DNA from: Pseudomonas chlororaphis
Lineage (GTDB): Bacteria > Pseudomonadota > Gammaproteobacteria > Pseudomonadales > Pseudomonadaceae
Length of the DNA stretch: 64,000 nt
Reading direction: 5' to 3'
NCBI GenBank assembly: GCA_001023535.1
Contig: CP011020.1
Location: 2,431,734 to 2,495,733, forward strand
Shown piece by piece: positions 17,993 to 30,529 of this stretch. Every line of letters starts with the position of its first letter. Positions within the stretch are counted from its first letter, which is position 1. The translations under genes and the position numbers were made by a program. The notes below the pieces were generated by a model. It did not search any database. It was not told the DNA's origin and was given only the letters and a program-made list of their open reading frames with translations.

Positions 17993-18826
17993 TCAGCCAC
18001 AGCTGGGCAAATTCTTTTCCTGACGTTTGGCTTCGCCCCACAAGGCGTCCAACTCTTCGAGGGTGCAATCTTCCATGGGACGGCGGGTGTCGCGCAATGC
18101 CTGTTCGATAAATCGGAACCGCCGCTCGAACTTGCCATTGGCACCGCGCAAGGCTGTTTCCGGGTCCACCTTGAGGTGGCGGGCCAGGTTCACCACGCTG
18201 AACAGCAGGTCGCCGATCTCGTCGCTGATGGCCGCCGCGTCGTTGTCGGCCATGGCTTCAAGCACTTCGTCCAGCTCCTCCCGGACCTTGTCGAGCACCG
18301 GCAACGGGCCGGGCCAGTCGAAACCGACCTGGGCGGCACGCTTCTGCAATTTCGCCGAGCGCGACAGCGCCGGCAAGGCACCGGGCACGTCGTCGAGCAA
18401 CGACAATTGCTCGGGCGCCGAGGCTTTCTCGGCCCGCTCCTCTGCCTTGATCGCTTCCCAACGCTGCTTGACCTGTTCTTCATTCAGGCGCGGCACATCC
18501 AGCGGCGCGTATAGGTCGCCAGTGGGAAACACATGGGGATGGCGACGAATCAGCTTGCGGGTGATGCTGTCGACAACGCCAGCGAATTCGAAACGGTTTT
18601 CTTCCCGCGCCAACTGGCTGTAATACACCACCTGGAACAGCAGGTCGCCCAACTCTCCCTGCAAATGATCGAAGTCCCCGCGCTCGATGGCATCGGCCAC
18701 TTCATAGGCTTCTTCCAGGGTGTGGGGGACGATGGTTGCGTAGGTTTGCTTGACGTCCCACGGGCAGCCGTATTGCGGATCCCGCAGGCGGTTCATCAGG
18801 TGGAGCAGGTCTTCAAGGCTGTACAT
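17993..18826 (-). CDS. mazG: Nucleoside triphosphate pyrophosphohydrolase MazG
   Basis: A 277-residue enzyme that hydrolyses NTPs and dNTPs to monophosphates. It has two MazG repeats: the first with GCPWDVKQTYATIVPHTLEEAYEV and the second with LDKVREELDEVLEAM and EIGDLLFSVVNLAR (metal-binding E-E-x-x-D pattern). The start at 18826 (MYSLEDLLHLM) is where the family begins; the upstream frame runs through a REPIN. In E. coli mazG also neighbours relA, and MazG is thought to temper (p)ppGpp effects, so the adjacency to relA here is meaningful. Confidence 0.94.
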   Translation of the reverse strand: MYSLEDLLHLMNRLRDPQYGCPWDVKQTYATIVPHTLEEAYEVADAIERGDFDHLQGELGDLLFQVVYYSQLAREENRFEFAGVVDSITRKLIRRHPHVFPTGDLYAPLDVPRLNEEQVKQRWEAIKAEERAEKASAPEQLSLLDDVPGALPALSRSAKLQKRAAQVGFDWPGPLPVLDKVREELDEVLEAMADNDAAAISDEIGDLLFSVVNLARHLKVDPETALRGANGKFERRFRFIEQALRDTRRPMEDCTLEELDALWGEAKRQEKNLPSCG

Positions 18827-18851
18827 CAATCCATCCCATCCAATGAATCTC

Positions 18852-18940
18852 TGTGGGAGCGAGCTTGCTCGCGATGGCGCCTTTTCAGTCACTGCATCTT
18901 TGACTGCCAGACCCTCATCGCGAGCAAGCTCGCTCCCACA
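18852..18940. repeat. REPIN, GTGGGAGCGAGC type
   Basis: Inverted units TGTGGGAGCGAGCTTGCTCG and CGAGCAAGCTCGCTCCCACA, between relA and mazG, which run in the same direction. Confidence 0.92.
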
Positions 18941-18960
18941 TTTTTGATCGCGCCGGACCT

Positions 18961-21207
18961 TTAACCCGGCGTCCGATTACGCCGGGTCTCGATGATGTTC
19001 GGCAACTGGGAAATCCGCCCCAACAACCGCCCCAGCGCATCCAGCCCCGGAATCTCGATGGTCAGGGACATCAGCGCCGTGTTGTCCTCCTTGTTCGAGC
19101 GGGTGTTGACCGCCAGCACGTTGATCCGCTCATTGAGCAACACTTGGGACACGTCACGCAGCAGACCGGAGCGGTCGTAGGCGCGGATGACGATGTCCAC
19201 CGGGTAGGTGAGCACCGGCACCGGGCCCCAACTGACCTGAATGATCCGCTCCGGCTCGCGGCCGGCCAGTTGCAGCACCGAGGCGCAATCCTGGCGGTGG
19301 ATGCTGACGCCACGGCCCTGGGTGATGTAGCCGACGATCGCGTCCCCCGGCAACGGCTGGCAGCAGCCGGCCATCTGTGTCATCAGGTTGCCCACGCCCT
19401 GGATCTGGATGTCGCCGCGCTTGCCGGGCTTGTAGCCGGTGGCCTTGCGCGGGATCAGCTCCAGTTGCTCGTTGCCGCGTTCCGGCTCCACCAGTTGCTG
19501 GGCCAGGTTGACCAGTTGCGCCAGGCGCAGGTCGCCAGCACCGAGGGCGGCGAACATGTCTTCGGCGGTTTTCATGTTGGCCTTTTCGGCCAGCTTGTCG
19601 AAATCCACCTGGGGCAGGCCCAGGCGACTGAGTTCGCGCTCGATCAGGGTCTTGCCGGCGGCGACGTTCTGGTCGCGGGCCTGCAACTTGAACCAGTGGA
19701 CGATCTTCGCCCGTGCCCGCGAAGTGGTGATGTAGCCCAGGTTCGGGTTCAGCCAGTCGCGGCTCGGCGTACCGTGCTTGCTGGTGATGATCTCGACCTG
19801 CTCGCCGGTCTGCAGGCTGTAGTTGAGCGGCACGATCCGCCCGTTGATCTTGGCGCCACGGCAGTTGTGGCCGATCTCGGTGTGGACCCGGTAGGCAAAG
19901 TCCAGCGGCGTCGCGCCCTTGGGCAGGTCGATGGCGTGGCCGTCGGGGGTGAAGATGTAGACCCGGTCCGGCTCGATGTCCACGCGCAGTTGTTCCGCCA
20001 GGCCACCGATGTCGCCCAGTTCCTCATGCCATTCGAGGACCTGGCGCAGCCAGGAGATTTTCTCTTCGTAGTGGTTGGACCCGGACTTGACGTCGGTGCC
20101 CTTGTATTTCCAGTGCGCGCAAACGCCCAGCTCGGCTTCCTCGTGCATGGCGTGGGTGCGGATCTGCACTTCCAGCACCTTGCCCTCGGGGCCGATCACC
20201 GCGGTGTGCAGCGAGCGATAGCCGTTTTCCTTGGGGTTGGCGATGTAGTCGTCGAATTCCTTGGGGATGTGCCGCCACAAGGTGTGGACGATCCCCAGCG
20301 CGGTGTAGCAATCGCGCATCTCCGGGACCAGCACGCGAACGGCGCGAACGTCGTAGATCTGGCTGAACTCCAGGCCCTTGCGCTGCATTTTGCGCCAGAT
20401 CGAATAGATGTGCTTGGCCCGGCCGCTGATGTCGGCTTCCACGCCGGTGGCCTGCAGCTCTTCGCGCAACTGGGTCATCACGTCGGTGATGAAGCGCTCG
20501 CGGTCCAGGCGCCGCTCATGCAACAGCTTGGCGATCTGCTTGTACTGGTCCGGCTCCAGGTAGCGGAAAGACAGGTCTTCCAGCTCCCACTTGATATGAC
20601 CGATGCCGAGGCGGTGGGCCAGGGGCGCATAGATGTCGAACACCTCCCGGGCGACCCGGTTGCGCTTTTCATCGTCCGCCGCCTTGACGGCGCGGATGGC
20701 GCACGTGCGCTCGGCCAGCTTGATCAGCGCGACGCGCACGTCATCGACCATCGCCACGAGCATCTTGCGCAGGTTCTCCACCTGGCCCTGGGTGCCCAGG
20801 ACCATGGAGTGGCGCGGGCTGAGACTGGCGCTGATAGCGGCCATGCGCAACACGCCGTCAATCAGCTTGGCGACCACCGGGCCGAAGCGCTGGCTGACCA
20901 CCGAGAGCTGGATCTGGCCTTCGCGCACGCCGCGGTACAAGACCGCCGCCACCAGCGAATCCTGGTCGAGCTTGAGGTCGGCAAGGATCTCGGCGATCTC
21001 AAGCCCTGTCTGGAAACTCGAGGTGCCCTCGGACCAGAGGTTCTTCGCCGCATTGTGTTGTTGCTCGGCCTCACGAGCGAACTCGCAGGCCTCTTTCAAG
21101 GCTTCACGATCGAGCACCATGTCGATACTGACCGTGTGATCGAGCCAAGCCTCGAGATTGATACTGCCGTCGGTGTTGATCGGCTGGTGTGCTCTCACCT
21201 GTACCAT
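18961..21207 (-). CDS. relA: GTP pyrophosphokinase RelA
   Basis: A 748-residue stringent-response alarmone synthetase, activated by uncharged tRNA on stalled ribosomes. Order of domains: an N-terminal degenerate hydrolase region, synthetase with ENGYRSLHTAV, TGS domain (VYIFTPDGHAIDLPKGATPL), a zinc-finger-like AGCCQPLPGD, and a C-terminal ACT domain (VDIVIRAYDRSGLLRDV). Length is typical of RelA rather than the ~700-residue SpoT. The neighbours rlmD, cysM and mazG match the Pseudomonas relA locus. Confidence 0.96.
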   Translation of the reverse strand: MVQVRAHQPINTDGSINLEAWLDHTVSIDMVLDREALKEACEFAREAEQQHNAAKNLWSEGTSSFQTGLEIAEILADLKLDQDSLVAAVLYRGVREGQIQLSVVSQRFGPVVAKLIDGVLRMAAISASLSPRHSMVLGTQGQVENLRKMLVAMVDDVRVALIKLAERTCAIRAVKAADDEKRNRVAREVFDIYAPLAHRLGIGHIKWELEDLSFRYLEPDQYKQIAKLLHERRLDRERFITDVMTQLREELQATGVEADISGRAKHIYSIWRKMQRKGLEFSQIYDVRAVRVLVPEMRDCYTALGIVHTLWRHIPKEFDDYIANPKENGYRSLHTAVIGPEGKVLEVQIRTHAMHEEAELGVCAHWKYKGTDVKSGSNHYEEKISWLRQVLEWHEELGDIGGLAEQLRVDIEPDRVYIFTPDGHAIDLPKGATPLDFAYRVHTEIGHNCRGAKINGRIVPLNYSLQTGEQVEIITSKHGTPSRDWLNPNLGYITTSRARAKIVHWFKLQARDQNVAAGKTLIERELSRLGLPQVDFDKLAEKANMKTAEDMFAALGAGDLRLAQLVNLAQQLVEPERGNEQLELIPRKATGYKPGKRGDIQIQGVGNLMTQMAGCCQPLPGDAIVGYITQGRGVSIHRQDCASVLQLAGREPERIIQVSWGPVPVLTYPVDIVIRAYDRSGLLRDVSQVLLNERINVLAVNTRSNKEDNTALMSLTIEIPGLDALGRLLGRISQLPNIIETRRNRTPG

Positions 21208-21308
21208 CTTTGCTTACCTTCCCTACGACGCAGATTCAATGCGTCAACATCGCTGACCTTCATTGCCCGTGTGTCCGCCCAGGACCGTGGCGGGGTGGCA
21301 CGAACGGG

Positions 21309-22679
21309 TCAGTCGGACAAGCCATCCTGGCTCGCTTCAAATAACGCCATGGCCTCGACATGCGCCGTCTGAGGAAACATATCGAGAATCCCGGCACGTT
21401 TTAACCGGTAGCCCTGCTTGATCAGTTCGACCGTGTCCCGGGCCAAAGTTGCCGGGTTGCACGATACATAAACCAACCGTTTGGCGCCCAGGGACGCCAG
21501 CTTGCGTACCACCTCGAAAGCACCGTCACGGGGTGGGTCCAAGAGTACCGCAGAAAAGCCTTCGCCGATCCACTGCGCAGTCGTCAGGGGCTGGGATAAA
21601 TCGGCCTGAAAAAAAGCAGTGTTATTCAAATTGTTGCTGACAGCGTTGGCCGCCGCACGGTCCACCATGGCCTGCACGCCTTCCACGGCCACCACTTCAC
21701 GCACCGTCCGGGCCAACGGCAAGGCGAAATTGCCCAGGCCGCAGAACAGGTCCAGCACCCGCTCATCGGGCTGCGGCGCCAGCCATTGCAAGGCCTGGAC
21801 GATCATCGCCTCATTGACGTGGGCGTTCACCTGGATGAAATCCCCCGGCCGGTAGGCCAGCTCCAGCGCCCAGGTGTCCAGGCGGTAACCCAGGGCCTGG
21901 CCCGGCACCACCGGTTGCGGCTCGCCCTCGCCGTGCAGCCACAGCTGGGCCTGATGGAAGTCGCAAAAATCCTTGAGGATCGTCAGGTCGGCCTCGGACA
22001 GCGGCGCCATGTGCCGCAGCAGCACTGCCAGGGACGAACCGGCGAACAACTCCACATGCCCCAACGCCTGGGGTTTGCTCAAGCGCCTGAGCATGTCCGG
22101 CAAGCGGCTCATGATCGGCTGCAAGGGCTGTACCAGCACCGGGCAATCATCGATGGCGACGATGTCCTGGCTGCCAGCGGCGCGAAACCCCACCTCGAGT
22201 CGTTTCGCCTTCTGATCCCAGCGCACGGCCACGCGGGCACGGCGCCGATAAGCGAATTCGGTGCCACTCAGTGGCGCGGCCCATTGCTCCGGTTCCACAC
22301 CGGCCACCCGCGACAATTGCTCGGCGAGCATGCGCTGTTTCAGGGCAAGCTGTTCGGCGTGGGGCAGATGCTGGACGCTGCAACCGCCACAGCGACCGGC
22401 ATGCACGCAAGGCGCCGGACGCCGCAGTTCACTGGGCAGGAACACACGCTCGGTGCGGGCCTCGACCACTTTGCCGTGAGCACCCAGCACCCGTGCCTCG
22501 ACCTCTTCGCCGGCCAGCGCGCCGATGACGAACCAGGTACGCCCGTCGACAAAGGCGATGCCCCGGCCATCGTTGGCCAGGCGCTCGATGGTCAGGCGCT
22601 GCTTTTTACCGGTGGGCACTTGCGGGGCCCGGCTTCCGCCACTGGGCTGGAAGCGCAAGCCTCTTTCTTGCCTGGCCAT
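21309..22679 (-). CDS. rlmD: 23S rRNA (uracil-1939-C5)-methyltransferase RlmD
   Basis: A 456-residue iron-sulfur SAM methyltransferase. Order: TRAM-like N-terminal domain ([16 protein letters not shown]), the cluster motif [10 protein letters not shown] at residues 91-100 with a further Cys in DDCPVL, SAM-binding [23 protein letters not shown] and the catalytic [11 protein letters not shown] near the C-terminus. It methylates U1939 (E. coli numbering) in 23S rRNA. The start overlaps the cysM stop (TGATG), implying coupling with cysM. Confidence 0.95.
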   Translation of the reverse strand: MARQERGLRFQPSGGSRAPQVPTGKKQRLTIERLANDGRGIAFVDGRTWFVIGALAGEEVEARVLGAHGKVVEARTERVFLPSELRRPAPCVHAGRCGGCSVQHLPHAEQLALKQRMLAEQLSRVAGVEPEQWAAPLSGTEFAYRRRARVAVRWDQKAKRLEVGFRAAGSQDIVAIDDCPVLVQPLQPIMSRLPDMLRRLSKPQALGHVELFAGSSLAVLLRHMAPLSEADLTILKDFCDFHQAQLWLHGEGEPQPVVPGQALGYRLDTWALELAYRPGDFIQVNAHVNEAMIVQALQWLAPQPDERVLDLFCGLGNFALPLARTVREVVAVEGVQAMVDRAAANAVSNNLNNTAFFQADLSQPLTTAQWIGEGFSAVLLDPPRDGAFEVVRKLASLGAKRLVYVSCNPATLARDTVELIKQGYRLKRAGILDMFPQTAHVEAMALFEASQDGLSD

Positions 22680-23581
22680 CAGTTGGGCGCGTCGAAAATG
22701 CCGGTCGACAGGTAGCGGTCGCCGCGGTCGCAGATGATCGCGACGATCACCGCGTTTTCAACCTCCTTCGACAAGCGCAGCATGCCCGCCACGGCACCGC
22801 CCGAAGAGACGCCGCAGAAAATGCCCTCCTCGCGCGCCAGGCGACGGGTCACGTCTTCGGCTTCGGCCTGGGCCATGTCGATGATGCGGTCCACGCGATC
22901 GGCCTGGTAGATCTTCGGCAGGTATTCCTCGGGCCAGCGACGGATGCCGGGGATGGCCGCGCCTTCCATCGGCTGCAGGCCGATGATCTGCACGTTCGGG
23001 TTCTGTTCCTTCAAATAGCGCGAGGTGCCCATGATGGTGCCGGTGGTGCCCATCGAGCTGACGAAATGAGTGATGCTGCCGCCGGTCTGGCGCCAGATCT
23101 CGGGGCCGGTGGTGGTGTAGTGGGCCTCGGGGTTATCGCCGTTGGCGAACTGGTCGAGCACCTTGCCACGGCCCTCGGCCTGCATGCGCTCGGCCAGGTC
23201 CCGGGCACCTTCCATGCCCTGCTCCTGGGAGACCAGGATCAGCTCGGCACCGTAGGCGGTCATGGCCGCCTTGCGCTCGGCGCTGGAGTTGTCGGGCATG
23301 ATCAGGATCATCTTGTAGCCCTTGATCGCGGCCGCCATGGCCAGGGCGATGCCGGTGTTGCCGGAGGTCGCCTCGATCAGCGTGTCACCCGGCCGGATCT
23401 GCCCGCGCAATTCACCACGGGTGATCATCGACAATGCCGGCCGGTCCTTGACCGAACCCGCCGGGTTGTTGCCTTCGAGCTTGAGCAAAAGCGTATTGCT
23501 GGTGGCGCCGGGCAAGCGCTGCAAACGGACCAGCGGAGTGTTGCCGACGCAATCGGCGATGGTGGGGTACTGCAAAGTCAT
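22679..23581 (-). CDS. cysM: Cysteine synthase B CysM
   Basis: A 300-residue PLP enzyme making cysteine (or S-sulfocysteine) from O-acetylserine. It has the PLP lysine in [12 protein letters not shown] (Lys45) and the phosphate loop [17 protein letters not shown], and ends [14 protein letters not shown]. The length and the NPAGSVKDR sequence separate CysM from CysK. The start at 23581 ([17 protein letters not shown]) is the family start; the 22 upstream codons of the open frame are unrelated. Overlaps rlmD. Confidence 0.95.
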   Translation of the reverse strand: MTLQYPTIADCVGNTPLVRLQRLPGATSNTLLLKLEGNNPAGSVKDRPALSMITRGELRGQIRPGDTLIEATSGNTGIALAMAAAIKGYKMILIMPDNSSAERKAAMTAYGAELILVSQEQGMEGARDLAERMQAEGRGKVLDQFANGDNPEAHYTTTGPEIWRQTGGSITHFVSSMGTTGTIMGTSRYLKEQNPNVQIIGLQPMEGAAIPGIRRWPEEYLPKIYQADRVDRIIDMAQAEAEDVTRRLAREEGIFCGVSSGGAVAGMLRLSKEVENAVIVAIICDRGDRYLSTGIFDAPN

Positions 23582-23686
23582 GGCGTATTCGCAATCCGGG
23601 CTGCGGGGGCGCCTATCATACCGGCAAACCCGGCGAGGCCATATCACGCAAAGTGAGGTGGTTATGGCTTATGGGAATAAGCGCAT

Positions 23687-23725
23687 AAGCTGCAAGCTGC
23701 AAGCTGCAAGCTGCAAGCTGCAAGC
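23687..23725. repeat. Tandem heptamer repeat (AAGCTGC)n
   Basis: Five perfect units of AAGCTGC (23687-23721) plus a partial sixth. Located in the gap between cysM and the PirS-like kinase gene; a candidate for length variation between strains. Confidence 0.95.
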
Positions 23726-23750
23726 AAGGAGCGCAGTGCACACATTTTTT

Positions 23751-23888
23751 TGTGGCGAGGGGATTTATCCCCGTTGGGGCGCGAAGCGGCCCCCGATAAC
23801 CGATCTGACACACCGAGGACTCAGGCCTGAGGGCTGCTTCGCAGCCCAGCGGGGCGGTGCGACGTTTCGCTAAATCCCCTCGCCACAG
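23751..23888. repeat. Long REP pair, GTGGCGAGGGGATTT type
   Basis: Outer inverted arms TGTGGCGAGGGGATTTATCC and AAATCCCCTCGCCACA enclose a smaller hairpin (ggctgcttcgcagccc). The last part lies within the 3' end of the sensor kinase gene and encodes its final residues. Confidence 0.88.
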
Positions 23889-25251
23889 GGGCCGTGCAGG
23901 GCTCACTGGCGATTAGCAGCAGGTTAAGGCGTAATCCCTTTCTCGCGTTCTCGGCCCACATCCCCCCGCCCTGACGCAGCACCGCATTGCGCGCGATGCT
24001 CAGGCCCAACCCGAAACCACCGTCCCCCGGACGGGAGCCGTCGAGGCGGATGAAGGGGTCGAAGATGCGTGAAAGATCCTGCTCGGCCACCCCGCCGCCC
24101 TCGTCCTCCAGCCACAGATGCCAGTGGGCGCCGTCGCGTTGGCCGGCCAACCGCACGACGCCGCCGGGCGGTGAGTGGCGGATGGCGTTGCGCAAGACGT
24201 TTTCCAGGGCCTGGGCCAGGGTGTTGAGGTTGCCCTGGACCCAGCAATCGGCAGGCACGCTGCAATGCAGTTGGTCAGCGGGCCAGCCGCTTTCGTAGCA
24301 GGCATTTTCGCTGAGCATTTCCCACAGCGCCTGGACCTGGATCGCCTCGCCTGGCAACGGCGCGCGCTCGGTGTCGAGCCAGGCCAGTTGCAACGTGTCG
24401 TCCACCAGCCGCTGCATGCCGGCGACTTCCCGCGCAACGCGTTCGCGCAGTTGCGGCAGCGCCTGCTCGCTTTCGCTGGCCACCTGCAAGCGGCTGAGCG
24501 GCGTGCGCAGTTCATGGGACAGGTCGCGCAACAGCTGTTGTTGCAGGGCAACCGTGGATTGCAGGCGCTCGGACATGTGATCGAAGGCGCGTCCCAGCTC
24601 GCCCAGTTCATCGGTCCGGTTGGTCGTGTGGCTGGACAGGCGCACGTTCAATTGGTCGGCCCGCCAGGCGTTGGCCTGTTCGCGCAGTTGGTTGAGCGGC
24701 ACCACCAGCAGGCGATACAGGCCCACACATAGCAGCAGGGTGAACAAGCCCGGAATCACGCCGTTGGTGATCACGCGCCAGAACACCCGGTACTGCCCTG
24801 GCAGGAAACGCTCTGGCAGCTCGATCACCAGGCTACCGACGGACGGGTCACCGGGAAACGGCACCCGCAGCCACGGACGGCCCTTCTTGTGGATCGGCCA
24901 GTCGAGCCCGCGCAGGAACGTCAGGCGTTGGGTTTCACTGTCGGTCAGCGGGCGGTCGCCGAGCGATTGCAAGTCACCGCCAATGACCCCGACCCAACTC
25001 GCTTCCCGCTGCTGCATGCCTTGCAGCCATTGCTCGACGCCCGCCTGCTGGCCGGCAGACCAGGCTTGCTCGGCCTCGGCGGCATAATGGCTCAGTGTGT
25101 GGCGGGCTTCGTCAGAGAGGAACTGGTTGCGCACCTCCATGTAGCGGCCCCAGGACCAACTCAGCCAGATCATCAGCAGACAGAACGCCACCAGCAGGCA
25201 CGCCAGTTTCCAGAACAGCGAGTGCCGGCCCGGCAGGTCAGACCATTTCAT
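23821..25251 (-). CDS. Sensor histidine kinase, PirS-like, with REP-encoded C-terminus
   Basis: A 476-residue membrane kinase: N-terminal helix (LACLLVAFCLLMIWLSWSWG), periplasmic domain, second helix (GLFTLLLCVGLYRLL), HAMP, H-box DLSHELRTPLSRL (His near 245) and an ATPase domain with DEGGGV and GGFGLGLSIA. The gene order (cysM, kinase, regulator, gacS) matches pirS-pirR of P. aeruginosa, which control the enterobactin receptor pirA, but pirA is absent here, so the target is uncertain. The last ~22 residues come from a REP element after the natural end of the domain (RLNLLLIASE). ATG 25251 overlaps the regulator stop by 14 nt. Confidence 0.82.
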   Translation of the reverse strand: MKWSDLPGRHSLFWKLACLLVAFCLLMIWLSWSWGRYMEVRNQFLSDEARHTLSHYAAEAEQAWSAGQQAGVEQWLQGMQQREASWVGVIGGDLQSLGDRPLTDSETQRLTFLRGLDWPIHKKGRPWLRVPFPGDPSVGSLVIELPERFLPGQYRVFWRVITNGVIPGLFTLLLCVGLYRLLVVPLNQLREQANAWRADQLNVRLSSHTTNRTDELGELGRAFDHMSERLQSTVALQQQLLRDLSHELRTPLSRLQVASESEQALPQLRERVAREVAGMQRLVDDTLQLAWLDTERAPLPGEAIQVQALWEMLSENACYESGWPADQLHCSVPADCWVQGNLNTLAQALENVLRNAIRHSPPGGVVRLAGQRDGAHWHLWLEDEGGGVAEQDLSRIFDPFIRLDGSRPGDGGFGLGLSIARNAVLRQGGGMWAENARKGLRLNLLLIASEPCTAPVARGFSETSHRPAGLRSSPQA

Positions 25252-25960
25252 CGTCGGCACTCAACACGTAGCCCTTGCCCCACACCGTGCGCACCTGGCG
25301 CGCGCTGTAGTCGATCGCCTTGAGCTTGCGCCGGATCTGGCTGACGTGCATGTCCAGGCTGCGGTCGTGGGGGGCGTAGCCGCGTTGCAACACATGCTGA
25401 TAAAGGAAGGCCTTGCTCAACACTTCATCGCCGCTGCGCTGCAGGACATCGAGCAGGCGGTATTCGCTGCGGGTCAGGCCGGCCCATTGCCCGCCGACGT
25501 GTACATCGCCACGCTCTTCGTCGAAGGCCAGGTCCCGGGCCTGGCGACCGCTCGCCGCCAGCGCCGGTCGTCGGTCCAGCGCCACCCGCCGCAGGATGGC
25601 TTCGATACGCACGTGCAGCTCTGCCATGCTGAAGGGCTTGGGCAAGTAATCGTCGGCGCCCAGGCGAAAGCCACTGATGCGATCAGCCTCGGCCCCCAGC
25701 GCCGACATCAACAGCACCGGGGTCGAGTGGCTCTGGCGCAGGCGGGTCAGCGCCGCGAGGCCATCCAGGCCCGGCAACAGGATGTCCATCAGCACCACGT
25801 CGAAAGCCTGCTGGCAGGCGATGTCCAGGCCTTCCTGGCCATTCTGGCACCAGGTCACGTCGAACCCGCTGCGGCCCAGGTGCTCATGCACGTAGGCGCC
25901 CAGCACGGGATCGTCTTCGATGGACAGGATGCGCGGGTGAACGGCGGAAGTGGGAGTCAT
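25238..25960 (-). CDS. OmpR-family response regulator, PirR-like
   Basis: A 240-residue regulator with a receiver domain (acidic pair in ILSIEDDPVLG, phospho-Asp59 in VVLMDILLPGLDG, Lys in DDYLPKPFS) and a C-terminal winged helix (LTRSEYRLLDVLQRSGDEVLSKAFLYQHV; SLDMHVSQIRRKL). Start ATG 25960 chosen; a TTG four codons earlier is possible. It is translationally coupled to the kinase. By position it is the PirR orthologue, but no iron-uptake gene is adjacent. Confidence 0.85.
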   Translation of the reverse strand: MTPTSAVHPRILSIEDDPVLGAYVHEHLGRSGFDVTWCQNGQEGLDIACQQAFDVVLMDILLPGLDGLAALTRLRQSHSTPVLLMSALGAEADRISGFRLGADDYLPKPFSMAELHVRIEAILRRVALDRRPALAASGRQARDLAFDEERGDVHVGGQWAGLTRSEYRLLDVLQRSGDEVLSKAFLYQHVLQRGYAPHDRSLDMHVSQIRRKLKAIDYSARQVRTVWGKGYVLSADDEMV

Positions 25961-26167
25961 GACTATCTGCAAATAATTCTCAGTTGGCGATTATTCAAGA
26001 TCAACCCCCAAGAGGCAACCACCGTCTACGCCCTTCGCCCGGCGGCCGCGATGCGCGGCGACTTGAATTTTACGAAGATTGCCCGCCTGCAAATCGCTAC
26101 ACTGCGCAGGTACTGCGTGCCGGATGCGCGCAACGCTTAATCGAACCGCTGGATGCAGGAGACAAGT

Positions 26168-28918
<2,751 letters not shown>

Positions 28919-28984
28919 CCCAGCGCAATAACCGTCGGGGCCATCACGGCTAAGCTGATGCCATCCAAGCCTCAGGAGGCCGCC

Positions 28985-29974
28985 ATGCGTGTGATTCTTT
29001 TCAGCAGCCAGACTTACGACCGCGACAGTTTCAGCAAGGCTGTAGCCCCCGCCGGCCTTGAACTGCAGTTCCAGCCGGCGCGCTTGAACCTGGACACCGT
29101 CGCCCTGGCCGAACACCACGAAGTGGTCTGCGCCTTCATCAACGACGACCTCAGCGCCCCGGTGCTGGAGCGGCTGGCAAGCGGCGGGACCCGGCTGATC
29201 GCCCTGCGCTCGGCCGGCTACAACCATGTCGACCTGATGGCCGCCCAGCGCCTGGGGCTGGCCATCGTCCGGGTGCCTGCCTACTCGCCCCACGCCGTCG
29301 CCGAACATGCGGTGGCGCTGATCATGGCCCTCAATCGCTGCCTGCACCGCGCCTACAACCGTACCCGCGACGGTAACTTCAGCCTGCATGGCCTCACCGG
29401 CTTCGATCTGGTGGGCAAGACCGTCGGGGTGATCGGCACCGGGCAGATCGGCGCGACGTTCGCGCGAATCATGGCCGGCTTCGGTTGCCGGTTACTGGCT
29501 TACGACCCCTACCCCAATGCCCAGCTCGAAGCGCTGGGCGCCCATTACTTGCCGCTGCCGCAACTGTTGGAACAGGCGCAGATCATCAGCCTGCACTGCC
29601 CGCTCAACGAACAGAGCCGCCACTTGATCAACGCCCAGTCCCTGGCCGCGATGCAACGCGGCGCCATGCTGATCAACACCGGGCGCGGCGGGCTGGTGGA
29701 TACGCCGGCGCTGATCGAAGCGCTGAAGAGCGGTCAGTTGGGCTACCTGGGGCTGGATGTCTATGAAGAAGAGGCCCAACTGTTCTTCAAGGACCGCTCC
29801 GACCAGCCCCTGCAGGACGATGTCCTGGCCCGGCTGCTGACCTTTCCCAACGTGATCGTCACCGCCCACCAGGCCTTCCTGACCCATGAAGCGCTGGCGG
29901 CGATCGCCACCACCACTCTGGACAACATCGCCGCCTGGGCGGCTGGCACGCCACAGAACCTGGTAGATGGCTGA
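28985..29974 (+). CDS. ldhA: D-lactate dehydrogenase (fermentative, D-2-hydroxyacid family)
   Basis: A 329-residue NAD-dependent enzyme: MRVILFSSQTYDRDSF start, IALRSAGYNHVDL substrate region, NAD site VGVIGTGQIGATFARI, INTGRGGLVDTPAL, and catalytic His in VTAHQAFLT. It reduces pyruvate to D-lactate under oxygen limitation. AGGAGG precedes the ATG by 5 nt. The gene directly follows gacS in Pseudomonas, and it could be partly read through from the gacS promoter. Confidence 0.93.
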   Translation: MRVILFSSQTYDRDSFSKAVAPAGLELQFQPARLNLDTVALAEHHEVVCAFINDDLSAPVLERLASGGTRLIALRSAGYNHVDLMAAQRLGLAIVRVPAYSPHAVAEHAVALIMALNRCLHRAYNRTRDGNFSLHGLTGFDLVGKTVGVIGTGQIGATFARIMAGFGCRLLAYDPYPNAQLEALGAHYLPLPQLLEQAQIISLHCPLNEQSRHLINAQSLAAMQRGAMLINTGRGGLVDTPALIEALKSGQLGYLGLDVYEEEAQLFFKDRSDQPLQDDVLARLLTFPNVIVTAHQAFLTHEALAAIATTTLDNIAAWAAGTPQNLVDG

Positions 29975-30091
29975 CCTGCTCTATCAGCCAACACATAACT
30001 CCCACAGGATGGAGTTTCGTCGGCAAGACTCGTGGTTGCCCATCCCCAGCCATGCCCCCGTGCTAGCATGTCGCGCCTATTTGGAGGACCC

Positions 30092-30529
30092 ATGGCCGAA
30101 CACGATTTCCGCTACACCCTGATGAACCCGCAGCACACCCTGACCGAAGTCCGCGCCTTGGCGCCGGGCCGCTATCAGGTGACCGGTAATGGCGGCTCGA
30201 TCCAGGCCAACGATGTCTTGCTGGTCACCCTCAAGGGCAGCAAGGACCTGTCCATGCGACTGACCGTGGACACCGTCCGGCACCTGCTCAAGCCCATGGG
30301 CCAATGGACTGCCATGACCACCGGCCCAGTGTTCGGCGAACTGGCGATCCACACCTGGCAGGTCAAATGCGACGGCTGCGCCAAGGCACTGAGCTTCGAG
30401 TTCGCCGTCGATGCCCAGCTGGGCGTCAAGGCCCAGAAGCCAGCCGCCAACGCGCGTATCGCCGAGTTGGGCTGGACCACGGTCGGTGAAAAACACCTGT
30501 GCCCGAAATGCCAGGAAGCAGCCCGATGA
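30092..30529 (+). CDS. Conserved protein with paired CxxC motifs, unknown function
   Basis: A 145-residue soluble protein (MAEHDFRYTLMNPQHTLTEVRALAPG). The C-terminal half contains VKCDGCAK and later LCPKCQEAAR, two CxxC pairs that could bind one zinc ion or an iron-sulfur centre. GGAGG precedes the ATG at 30092. The stop overlaps the META-domain gene start (ATGA), so the two are one unit. I do not recognise a named family. Confidence 0.78.
   Translation: MAEHDFRYTLMNPQHTLTEVRALAPGRYQVTGNGGSIQANDVLLVTLKGSKDLSMRLTVDTVRHLLKPMGQWTAMTTGPVFGELAIHTWQVKCDGCAKALSFEFAVDAQLGVKAQKPAANARIAELGWTTVGEKHLCPKCQEAAR

Noticed and set aside
19144..21372. A 742-codon open frame antisense to relA
   Set aside because: No recognisable motif; relA has all its domains in the other direction.
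23687..23725. CRISPR-like array
   Set aside because: The units are seven bases without spacers; no cas genes are present. It is a simple tandem repeat.
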